Origin: an uncultured Prevotella sp.
GTDB taxonomy: Bacteria; Bacteroidota; Bacteroidia; Bacteroidales; Bacteroidaceae
Direction: 5' to 3'
Length of the DNA stretch: 64,000 bases
Assembly: GCA_934272845.1 (NCBI GenBank)
Contig: CAKQSF010000008.1
Coordinates: forward strand, 1-64,000
Shown here: positions 18,033-24,865 of the stretch, in pieces
Position numbering within the stretch: position 1 is the stretch's first letter
Layout of the letters: each line of letters begins with the position of its first letter
Position numbers and translations under genes: made by a program
The notes under the pieces: generated by a model
What the model was told of the DNA's origin: nothing
What the model saw: only the letters and a program-made list of their open reading frames with translations
The model's database searches: none

Positions 18033-18467
18033 GTAATGTTTAAAAAATAACTTAGTGACGGTGAAAAAATAAATTGGTATAATTTATGTCATAGATTTTT
18101 GAGATAGTTTGAAGACATGAAGATGGACCAATGCGAGCATTGTGACTGATGAATGGCTCCAAAATATCCAAAAAGATGTGACAAGACAACTTTATCTTAG
18201 ACATTATTTACCTCGTTAAATTGTACCAAGTTATTTTTTTACCGTCACTTAATCAATTTTATTATAGTTAGAGTGATATTGCGTTACGCGTTTTTTATCT
18301 CATCTTGCTGGCTATTTTGTGGCTATTCATCAGTCACGATGCTCGCATCGACCCGCTCCGCTTTCGCTTCTCCCCCCATTTGTCGGGGGAGGGCAACCAT
18401 CTTCATTTCCCCAAAATCTCTCGGCAATCAGAGGTAAAAAGTGCGTAAGTTATTTTTTCAACATTAC
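18033..18467. mobile_element. MITE-like element (family 1) carrying a nested second element
   Basis: The outer element has terminal inverted repeats beginning GTAATGTTTAAAAAATAACT and ending as the complement of GTAATGTTGAAAAAATAACT, with a 3-bp TAA duplication on each side (18030-18032, 18468-18470). Without the nested insert it is about 238 bp. It matches the element at 53993-54186 in reverse orientation apart from about 44 extra bp (CCGCTCC...CTCCCCC). It encodes no transposase. It lies 41 bp upstream of the caspase ATG. Confidence 0.88.
18055..18248. mobile_element. Nested 194-bp MITE-like element
   Basis: Inverted termini GTGACGGTGAAAAAATAAAT and, at the other end, the complement of GTGACGGTAAAAAAATAACT bound a 194-bp insert in the outer MITE. 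TTA is duplicated at both junctions (18052-18054, 18249-18251). The core CAATGCGAGCATTGTGACTG (18129-18148) resembles that of the host element. Confidence 0.88.
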
Positions 18468-18653
18468 TAAGTGGCGATAAAACCCACTAAGTAAAATCTA
18501 AAGCAAAGGTAATGATTTAATCTGAAGACGCAAAATAAAATCCAGACTTTTTTACTTTAGGCTTAATCTATTAATTACCTTTGTTATATTCCGAAACTAT
18601 TATCGAGTTCAACGTGTAAGTAAGAGAAGAAGTGTAACGATATCGTAGTTGCA

Positions 18654-18865
18654 AAAATGGTAAATTAGGGAAATCGCAGAAAATGTGCTTAATTGCATTG
18701 TAATCACTATGCTTTTACCACGTAATTAGGTAGTGATTACCTAGTAAAAGCATAGTGATTACTGAGAAAAAAGATATATATTATTGAGAGGGTGCGTAAT
18801 ATTCTTATAATCAGCGAGATATGCTAAAGGAGAGTTTTGTGGGCAAAAATGGTAAATTATGGAAA
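18654..18865. repeat. Composite repeat: 20-mer pair plus long palindrome
   Basis: AAAATGGTAAATTnnGGAAA occurs at 18654-18673 and 18846-18865. Between them is a hairpin with perfect 19-bp arms (18700-18718 and 18744-18762; right arm GTAAAAGCATAGTGATTAC) enclosing a smaller TAGGTAGTGATTACCTA palindrome. The right arm recurs exactly at 49774-49792. No reading frame is present from 18468 to 18977. Confidence 0.8.
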
Positions 18866-18883
18866 CTACCCTTGGTAAATAGA

Positions 18884-18920
18884 AACGCGCTAATCCTTCA
18901 GAGAAGAGAATTAGCGCGTT
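18884..18920 (-). terminator. Terminator after the threonine/serine exporter genes
   Basis: Perfect 11-bp arms AACGCGCTAAT and ATTAGCGCGTT flank a 15-base loop, 58 bp past the stop of the minus-strand gene at 18978. On that strand a T-rich stretch follows. Confidence 0.75.
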
Positions 18921-18977
18921 CATTAAATGGTGGCTGTATAAATTGTCACCGTTAATATTTTGTGTGTTGGGTAATTA

Positions 18978-19478
18978 TTATTTACCTATGTGCTTCCTTT
19001 TGCGCGTTACAGCATAAGGGATGTTTCCGAAAATGAAGAGTGGTACGGTAACACCTATTACCATAAGTGCGATGATGGTAACGGTCATCATACCGTTATA
19101 GCAGAGAAGGTAATTGTAATGGTAAAACTCTTCTTCTGGTATGTCAGTAAGACATCTTACGAGTGATTCAACAGTACGATAGGCGTACATACCTGGAATC
19201 ATTGGTAGCAGAGCGGGGAAAGAGAGAGACTCTGCAGGACAACGCCACCAACGAGCGAAGGGAATGGACATAAAACCTATAACGAGTGATGCAACGAAGG
19301 CAGCGAGGACAATGGACCATCCTGCTCCGTTCATGAGGGCGTAACGTGTGGCGTGACCCATGGCGGCAAGCAGTGCACAGCCAGAGAATGCCTTAAGAGG
19401 AACGTTACTTATGCTGCCGAAACCTATAGCGGCAATGGCTGCGAAGAAACCGTCTTCTATTAGTTCGAGAAGAAACAT
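18978..19478 (-). CDS. Threonine/serine exporter, small subunit (ThrE C-terminal half, DUF3815)
   Basis: The 166-residue protein has about five membrane segments and matches the C-terminal half of the ThrE exporter: FFAAIAAIGFGSISNVPLKA at the start, and LPMIPGMYAYRTVESLVRCL in the middle, where the IPG motif is characteristic. In many bacteria ThrE is split into two genes, and the partner here is the DUF1212 protein at 19688-20491. Together they are expected to export threonine and serine across the inner membrane. The 209-bp gap between the halves is unusually long for a two-subunit transporter and may hold a structured RNA. Confidence 0.87.
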   Translation of the reverse strand: MFLLELIEDGFFAAIAAIGFGSISNVPLKAFSGCALLAAMGHATRYALMNGAGWSIVLAAFVASLVIGFMSIPFARWWRCPAESLSFPALLPMIPGMYAYRTVESLVRCLTDIPEEEFYHYNYLLCYNGMMTVTIIALMVIGVTVPLFIFGNIPYAVTRKRKHIGK

Positions 19479-19687
19479 TGTGCTATTGTTTTTTGGGGTG
19501 AAGGTTTGGGCTTTTAGTATTTGTCTTGTCGTAAGTCTTATGAGACATAAACCCCTTTGAACCTATAACCAGAGCCCCGATAAACGGGTGCCCCGCCTTA
19601 AGGTGGAATGGTTATGAGTAAAAGTAACCCTTAAGGCAGGTGGCCCGCAAATTGTTAATAACTTAAACTTTTTCTATTTATGGTAAT
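19479..19687. other. Structured intergenic segment between exporter halves
   Basis: A long hairpin runs from 19586 to 19646, with GCCTTAAGG (19595-19603) pairing CCTTAAGGC (19629-19637), capped by GGTTA/TAACC (19610-19629). A competing short hairpin CCCG-ATAAA-CGGG (19576-19588) shares bases with its foot. I do not recognise a known riboswitch; an attenuator, processing site or small RNA are all possible. Confidence 0.45.
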
Positions 19688-20491
19688 TTAGAAGAATTCT
19701 ACATTCATCATGATTATCGCCAAACATAGTCCTATGGCAAGGCAACCAGTAAGGATGATGGCTGTAATGAAGCGACAGATGCTACAGATGTAATGGCCGT
19801 AGATAAGGTCGCTGATGGCGTTGATGTATGGTATTCCTGGTACGAGATACAGTACGCTGGTGGCGAGGGCTATCTCTGGGGTGTTACCTAAATGGAAAAC
19901 ATAGCCAGATGTTGCTATTACAGCGGAGAAGCATGCCGCTATGATGGTAGCCACGCGTATGTCGACCTTCATGGAATGTAACTTGTTCTTCAAGTAGAAA
20001 CCGTCTATGGTAGCGATGAATACGATAAGCATTGCAATGGCATCACCGTTAAACAATCGGCAGAAGGATGCGTTGGCAAAGCCTACTAGAATTAAAACGA
20101 GCCATTTGTTGAGTCTCTTGCGCGTAGTAAGGTATCTCAGCATGCGGTTGGCTACGGGCAGTGGCAAGTGTCTGTCAGCAATACGCCAACTAAGTGTGCT
20201 GAGACTACTGTTCTGCTCAAAGTTCAGTCCGCCAGTGCTGATGCGCTCGTTGTTAGTGTAAGAATGGTTATGGTCACCATCCCACACTGTCATCATGATG
20301 TGGAGCGGGAATATCGTTACCTCGGCACTTGTGCCATACGACTCTGCTATGCGTTCTACGTTTTTCTCAATACGTATAGTTGTAGTGCCACAGGCAAGCA
20401 GTGAAGCAGCGTAATGTGATAGGAATAAGGCTATCTCCTTTAGTCTCAGGTGTACCTCGTCGGCAGTCTTACAATTCTTAACGTGACTCAT
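19688..20491 (-). CDS. Threonine/serine exporter, large subunit (ThrE N-terminal half, DUF1212)
   Basis: The 267-residue protein has the cytosolic N-terminal domain of ThrE, with the conserved run LLACGTTTIRIEKNVERIAE and a following strand that ends in ISTGGLNFEQNSSLS. Five hydrophobic segments follow, including the VPGIPYINAISDLIYGHY loop typical of the family. It should pair with the 166-residue partner downstream. Its start overlaps the small membrane-protein gene by 14 bp, and a LysR gene lies just upstream on the same strand, so the exporter is probably in that regulator's transcript or regulon. Confidence 0.88.
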   Translation of the reverse strand: MSHVKNCKTADEVHLRLKEIALFLSHYAASLLACGTTTIRIEKNVERIAESYGTSAEVTIFPLHIMMTVWDGDHNHSYTNNERISTGGLNFEQNSSLSTLSWRIADRHLPLPVANRMLRYLTTRKRLNKWLVLILVGFANASFCRLFNGDAIAMLIVFIATIDGFYLKNKLHSMKVDIRVATIIAACFSAVIATSGYVFHLGNTPEIALATSVLYLVPGIPYINAISDLIYGHYICSICRFITAIILTGCLAIGLCLAIIMMNVEFF

Positions 20492-20690
20492 TCCACTCTA
20501 TTTTTATTTCTTTTCCTTCGTCCCAGCCTATGATGTTGTATTTCTTATTGATTGCAATCAGCCAATGTAGTGTTTGTTTGCCAAATGCAATAATCAACGT
20601 GAGGGCTATACATGCCCAAATCATCCATTCGTTGTAATCAATTGTTGATGATGCGGCAGCCCTGGCCGCTGCCAAGAAAAGTGATGTCAT
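20478..20690 (-). CDS. Small membrane protein of unknown function
   Basis: A 70-residue protein with one hydrophobic segment (MIWACIALTLIIAFGKQTLHW region) and a charged C-terminus. I recognise no family. The 14-bp overlap with the exporter gene and the 45-bp gap from the LysR gene make it likely to be real and co-expressed. It could be an accessory subunit of the exporter (inference). Confidence 0.6.
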   Translation of the reverse strand: MTSLFLAAARAAASSTIDYNEWMIWACIALTLIIAFGKQTLHWLIAINKKYNIIGWDEGKEIKIEWNESR

Positions 20691-20735
20691 AGTTGTTTAA
20701 TTATTTACTGTATTTATTATTTTTTTTATTGTCAC

Positions 20736-21638
20736 TTACATCCATGAGTAAAGTCTGTTTTTGATAGCGTTAGTATCGCAGAGCAGACGTATAAACTCTT
20801 TTGTTGCTTCTTTCTTATATGATTCTTTTAGTATATGGAAAGACCCCGTCATTGTTGCCTCAGGTTCGTCTATAGGTATGGCGCACAGTCCTTTGCTTGT
20901 CTCTATTGCCGCACTTGATAGCACAGTAACATAGTTAGAGTTGCGTACTAGTCGCAGCAGTGGGTTGACGGAATTCATCTGTATTATGGTGTTTAGTTCC
21001 AAACTGCGCTTACTTACCATTGCTTCTAACGTGTTGCGCGCCTGTAGTCCCTTAGTTGGCAGAACCAAATCATAGTCGGCAAGTTGGTGTACGCTGATTC
21101 GTTTGTACTTTGCCAGTGGATGGTCTTCTCTTACTATAGCAGACAGACGGTCGTCAAACAGTATGTGTGATTCTATCTGTGGATAAGACTCATAGGGCTT
21201 AAAAGACAGTACAAAGTCGGCTTCACGTTTGGATAACATGTCCATCAGTTCGTCCATAGTCTTGTAATAGACGTTAAGTTTTATGCCTGGATAAGTTTTG
21301 TGAAACTGCATTATACATTCATTGAGCAGCATACTGAATGAGTGTGTCACTCCAACGTTAAGTGTTCCCGCCCTAAGTCCCAGCAAGTCGTTCATGCGGT
21401 TGACGCAGTTGTCTGCCTGCTGTAGTGTCTGTCGGGCAAAGGGAAGCAGTTCTATGCCAGCCTGTGAAAGACTGACCTCGTGGCTGTTGCGATGAAACAA
21501 AGTAACGTTAAGTTCTTCTTCCAGCATTTTAATAGACTGTGAGAATGAACTCTGCGTAACACACAGCGCTCTTGCTGCTTCTGTGAAATTAAGCGTTTCG
21601 GCAGCCTTTACGAAAGCACGCAATTGTCTTAGTTCCAT
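20736..21638 (-). CDS. LysR family transcriptional regulator
   Basis: The 300-residue protein has the standard LysR layout: an N-terminal winged helix (ELRQLRAFVKAAETLNFTEA and QSSFSQSIKMLEEELNVTLF) and a periplasmic-binding-protein-like effector domain from about residue 90. The effector is unknown. LysR regulators often control a neighbouring operon and their own promoter. Here the exporter genes follow in the same direction after 45 bp, so amino-acid efflux is the likely target process (inference). A perfect promoter sits 45-76 bp before the ATG. Confidence 0.93.
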   Translation of the reverse strand: MELRQLRAFVKAAETLNFTEAARALCVTQSSFSQSIKMLEEELNVTLFHRNSHEVSLSQAGIELLPFARQTLQQADNCVNRMNDLLGLRAGTLNVGVTHSFSMLLNECIMQFHKTYPGIKLNVYYKTMDELMDMLSKREADFVLSFKPYESYPQIESHILFDDRLSAIVREDHPLAKYKRISVHQLADYDLVLPTKGLQARNTLEAMVSKRSLELNTIIQMNSVNPLLRLVRNSNYVTVLSSAAIETSKGLCAIPIDEPEATMTGSFHILKESYKKEATKEFIRLLCDTNAIKNRLYSWM

Positions 21639-21682
21639 TGTTGTTCAAGTTTGTTTCTTTGTTCTCTTTCTTAATCGCGGTG

Positions 21683-21714
21683 CAAAGGTATTGCTAATTT
21701 CGTATATTGACAAA
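21683..21714 (-). promoter_or_regulatory. Bacteroidetes-type promoter of the LysR gene
   Basis: On the minus strand TTTG (21711-21714), 20 bp, TACCTTTG (21683-21690). Confidence 0.8.
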
Positions 21715-21835
21715 TGATTATTCACGGAATAATCGAATGTTGGTATCGTTATATCGAATAGCAAATAACGCGTTTTAGTGTGTGTTTACTGTAGTAATTA
21801 CACTGTACTTACCTTTTAACTCCGAATATAGTATA

Positions 21836-21877
21836 AAAAAATGCCGCATCGAAGGAATTTCCTTGTGTTGCGGCATT
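21836..21877 (-). terminator. Terminator after murI
   Basis: AATGCCGCA (21840-21848) pairs with TGCGGCATT (21869-21877). On the minus strand the stem is followed by a T run (the A tract at 21835-21840). It closes the envelope operon, 24 bp past the murI stop. Confidence 0.85.
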
Positions 21878-21901
21878 ATAGAATTTCGATTGTGGGTTTC
21901 G

Positions 21902-22762
21902 CTAAAGGTCAATGTGTGCCACTTCAATGTCTTCATGCAAGAACATTGCCGCGCACTCCTTAAAGCGTTCTGGTGACTCTGTCGTATAGTATTGTATCGT
22001 TCCACCCATGCTGCATCGTGCCGCCATGTCCGTATGACGTTTAAGATAATTATCTAATGATGCCGCCACATATTTGCCCTGCGGCACAATGGTGATGTTG
22101 GGTGGTGTGACTTTGCGTATGGCATTCATCAGTAATGGGTAGTGGGTACAGCCAAGTATAATGGTGTCTATCTGGGGATCTTTATCCAATAGTTGCATAA
22201 TTCGTTTGCGAACAAAGAATTCTGCCCCCTCGCTTTCTGCCTCGCCAGCCTCTACTATTGCTGCCCACAGCGGACATGCTTGACCTGTTACGGTAATGTC
22301 GGGATGAAACTTTGCTATTTCCAATGTGTAACTCTCTGAGCGTACAGTACCTTCTGTTGCTACAACACCTACGTGTCGTGACTTCGTAAGGCTTCCTATA
22401 ACTTCCACAGTAGGGCGTATTACACCTAACACCCTGTTGCCTCGCCAGCCTGATGCGGTGTTCATCTCAATGCCATATTTCTCCTTATTATATATAGGGA
22501 GATCATTCTGTTGTATTGAGCGTAAAGCCTTTGCTGATGCGGTGTTGCATCCGAGAATTACAAGGTGGCAGCCCATGTCAAACAGTCGCATGACAGCCTG
22601 ACGCGTGAATTCATATACCACATCGAAAGAGCGTGAGCCGTAAGGTGCTCGCGCATTGTCGCCAAGGTATATGAAGTCGTGTTCAGGCAAACGTTGTCGT
22701 AGTTGTTGCAGGATTGTCAGTCCGCCATAGCCTGAGTCGAAGACACCGATAGGAGCATTCAT
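21902..22762 (-). CDS. murI: Glutamate racemase MurI
   Basis: MurI converts L- to D-glutamate for peptidoglycan synthesis in the cytosol. The 286-residue protein has both catalytic cysteines in conserved settings, Cys72 in ILGCNTASAKAL and Cys205 in ILGCTHYPLL, plus the N-terminal IGVFDSGYGGLTIL and the LGDNARAPYG loop. It overlaps the preceding ompH gene by four bases (ATGA), so it is the last gene of the envelope operon. Confidence 0.96.
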   Translation of the reverse strand: MNAPIGVFDSGYGGLTILQQLRQRLPEHDFIYLGDNARAPYGSRSFDVVYEFTRQAVMRLFDMGCHLVILGCNTASAKALRSIQQNDLPIYNKEKYGIEMNTASGWRGNRVLGVIRPTVEVIGSLTKSRHVGVVATEGTVRSESYTLEIAKFHPDITVTGQACPLWAAIVEAGEAESEGAEFFVRKRIMQLLDKDPQIDTIILGCTHYPLLMNAIRKVTPPNITIVPQGKYVAASLDNYLKRHTDMAARCSMGGTIQYYTTESPERFKECAAMFLHEDIEVAHIDL

Positions 22763-23265
22763 TTTGTTAACTCTAAGAGTTTAGGGGTTACATCTTCAGC
22801 AACAGATGGGGCAATGTATGGGCAAGCATCGCTATCTGTGTTAAGAATAACAATATAGCCACCTTGTTCGCCAGCCTTCTTAATGGCTTCCTTTACCTTT
22901 TCGTGCAGTGGAGCCATTGCCTCTTTCTCTGCCTGTGACATTAGTCTTTCTGATTCTTTCTTGAACTGTTCGTTTCGTTCAAGCATTGTCTGCAGGTCTG
23001 CTTGTCGCTTTTGGCGTATTGATTCGGCGAGTGAAGCCTGTTGGTCAAGGAACAATTCATACTTCTCGTTGAATTCCTTTTGGGCTGCACTCAGTTCATC
23101 AGCGTATTGTTTGCGCAGTTTATCCATGTTAGCAACCGTCACACTGTATGCCGGCATGGATTGCAGCACTTCCTTATAACTGAAAAAACCCACCTTTACG
23201 TTTTGTGCCATCGTTGTGAGGGCAGTAACGAGAAGGAGGGTTAGGGTTAAGATTGTTTTTTTCAT
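22759..23265 (-). CDS. OmpH/Skp-like periplasmic chaperone (copy 1)
   Basis: The 168-residue protein has a signal peptide (cleavage near TTMAQ) and then the small beta core and long coiled-coil arms of Skp/OmpH, the trimeric chaperone that holds unfolded outer-membrane proteins for BamA. The helical part (residues 45-125) is rich in Q, E, K and A. It is one of three adjacent paralogues. It is translationally coupled to murI by a 4-bp overlap. Confidence 0.88.
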   Translation of the reverse strand: MKKTILTLTLLLVTALTTMAQNVKVGFFSYKEVLQSMPAYSVTVANMDKLRKQYADELSAAQKEFNEKYELFLDQQASLAESIRQKRQADLQTMLERNEQFKKESERLMSQAEKEAMAPLHEKVKEAIKKAGEQGGYIVILNTDSDACPYIAPSVAEDVTPKLLELTK

Positions 23266-23441
23266 GATTAGGTTGTTTAGTCGTTTTGTTGTTTAGGCGG
23301 CTAGTTGTTTAGAGGTTGGGTGGTTTTGTTAGTTATTTGGTTGTTAGGGAAGTTCTGATTTCTTTCCCCATATTAACTATGCCATTAAATAACTAACTAA
23401 ATCGCTAAACCGCTAAACAACTATACTGCTAAACACCGAAT
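23266..23441. repeat. Low-complexity GTTTAGT linker between ompH genes
   Basis: T/G-rich GTTGTTTAGTCGTTTTGTTG-like runs face A/C-rich AACTAACTAAATCGCTAAAC-like runs, able to form a long imperfect stem. It has the same character as the linkers at 5314 and 42464. Confidence 0.6.
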
Positions 23442-23942
23442 TTACTTCAACTTATTGATCTCAGCCTTTACTTCAGATGTAACATCCTTTGAACTTGGAC
23501 CAATGTAAAGGACAGCCCCTTGTTCGAAGATGTATGTGTACTGACCAGCCTTACCTACGTTCTGTATGGCAGTCATTACCTTCTGCTGTATAGGTTGGAA
23601 TTTCTCTGCCTGCTGTTTCTGTAAGTTCTGCTGGTTCTGCTGAGCGGTCTGCTGTATCTTTGCATACATATCCTGTAGAGTCTTCTCCTGTTCCTGCTGT
23701 GCAGTAGCGCTCATCGTAGCCTTATTCTTATCATATTCCTCGGCCTTACGCTGCAGTTCTTCTTGCATAGCCTTGAGGTCGTTGTCATACTGCTGTGCTA
23801 TAGCCTGCAGTTCACCGTTAACCTTAGTAAGTTCAGGAAGGGTCTGCATGATGCTCTGTGTATCAACGTGACCGAACTTCTGAGCGTTTGCGCTGAGTGC
23901 CATAGCGAATACTGCAACGAGCGCAATGATTGTCTTTTTCAT
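23442..23942 (-). CDS. OmpH/Skp-like periplasmic chaperone (copy 2)
   Basis: This 166-residue paralogue has a signal peptide ending at SANAQ and a strongly coiled-coil middle dominated by glutamine (QEQEKTLQDM, QQTAQQNQQNLQKQQAE). The C-terminal strand VLYIGPSSKDVTSEVKAEI resembles copies 1 and 3. The high glutamine content sets it apart from the other two. A 22-bp repeat array separates it from copy 3 upstream, so its mRNA level may differ from that of bamA. Confidence 0.9.
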   Translation of the reverse strand: MKKTIIALVAVFAMALSANAQKFGHVDTQSIMQTLPELTKVNGELQAIAQQYDNDLKAMQEELQRKAEEYDKNKATMSATAQQEQEKTLQDMYAKIQQTAQQNQQNLQKQQAEKFQPIQQKVMTAIQNVGKAGQYTYIFEQGAVLYIGPSSKDVTSEVKAEINKLK

Positions 23943-23984
23943 TTTTGTTTTTTCTATTGTTTATGTTATTAATTATTTTTAATA

Positions 23985-24270
23985 TTAAGCATGTGATATA
24001 TCGGTGTTCAGCGTGCGACGTACTAATATTTAGCGTGCGATGTACTAATATTCAGCGTGCAATGTACTAATATTCAGCATGTGATGTACTAATATTCAGC
24101 GTGCAACGTACTAATATTCAGCGTGCGACGTATCAATATTCAGCATGCAACGTATCAATATTCAGCGTGCAATGTACTAATATTCAGCATGCAACGTATC
24201 AATATTCAGCGTGCAATGTACTAATATTCAGCGTGCGACATACTAATATTCAGCGCATGATGTAAAAACA
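23985..24270. repeat. Tandem array, 13 units of 22 bp
   Basis: Units of exactly 22 bp, beginning TTCAGCGTGCGACGTACTAA plus TA, repeat from 24007 to 24270, with one degenerate unit before them at 23985. Variable positions are mainly in the middle (GTGC/ATGC, GACG/AATG/AACG). The array starts about 20 bp past the stop of ompH copy 3 and fills the gap to copy 2. There are no unique spacers, so it is not CRISPR. Confidence 0.95.
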
Positions 24271-24289
24271 TCAACACACAAGTAGGATG

Positions 24290-24796
24290 TTAGTATCCGA
24301 GTTTCTGTAGTACTTCGTTAGAGATGTCGATACGTGGCGAAGCAAAGATGATGCCATTATCAGAGGCTCTATCTAACACCAGTTGATAGCCTCGCAATTC
24401 GGAAACCTCCTTAACAGCGTTGTATATTTCCTCTTGTATTGGTGACATAAGGCTTTCACGCTTCTTGAAAAGTTCGCCTTCTGGTCCGAAATATTTCTTC
24501 TTCAGGTCGGCGGCTTCCTTCTCTTTCTGCATTATAGCCTCCTGCTTCTTCTGCTTTTGTTCCTGTGATAGGAATACTACTTCATTCTGATAGTTCTTAT
24601 ACATGGTAGAGGCTTCAGTGTTAAGTGCCTCCACTTCCGCTTGCCAACGTTTAGAAACCTGTGTTAGTTGTTCGTTGGCACGCTCGTATGCTGGTATGTT
24701 CTTCAGTATGTACTCCATATCAATTAGAGCATACTTCTGTGCATTTGCTGCCATAGCCGCACACGCCACAATGAGTGTTAGGAAGAACTTTTTCAT
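24290..24796 (-). CDS. OmpH/Skp-like periplasmic chaperone (copy 3)
   Basis: The 168-residue protein has a signal peptide (cleavage near ANAQK), the small strand KYALIDMEYILKNIPAYE, a charged coiled coil (QEQKQKKQEAIMQKEKEA) and a C-terminal strand GIIFASPRIDISNEVLQKLG. It lies 69 bp after bamA in the same direction, the usual position of the principal Skp in this phylum, so I regard it as the main outer-membrane-protein chaperone of the three. Confidence 0.9.
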   Translation of the reverse strand: MKKFFLTLIVACAAMAANAQKYALIDMEYILKNIPAYERANEQLTQVSKRWQAEVEALNTEASTMYKNYQNEVVFLSQEQKQKKQEAIMQKEKEAADLKKKYFGPEGELFKKRESLMSPIQEEIYNAVKEVSELRGYQLVLDRASDNGIIFASPRIDISNEVLQKLGY

Positions 24797-24865
24797 AACT
24801 TAATATTTTTTCTGTTGTGGGTGGTGCTTTATAGCGCCACCCCTTAAATTATGTTTTATGTAATT

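Noticed and set aside
19479..19687. Known riboswitch or tRNA in the exporter gap
   Set aside because: No conserved riboswitch core or cloverleaf could be fitted to either strand.
23985..24270. CRISPR-like array
   Set aside because: Units are contiguous 22-mers with no unique spacers, and no cas genes are near.
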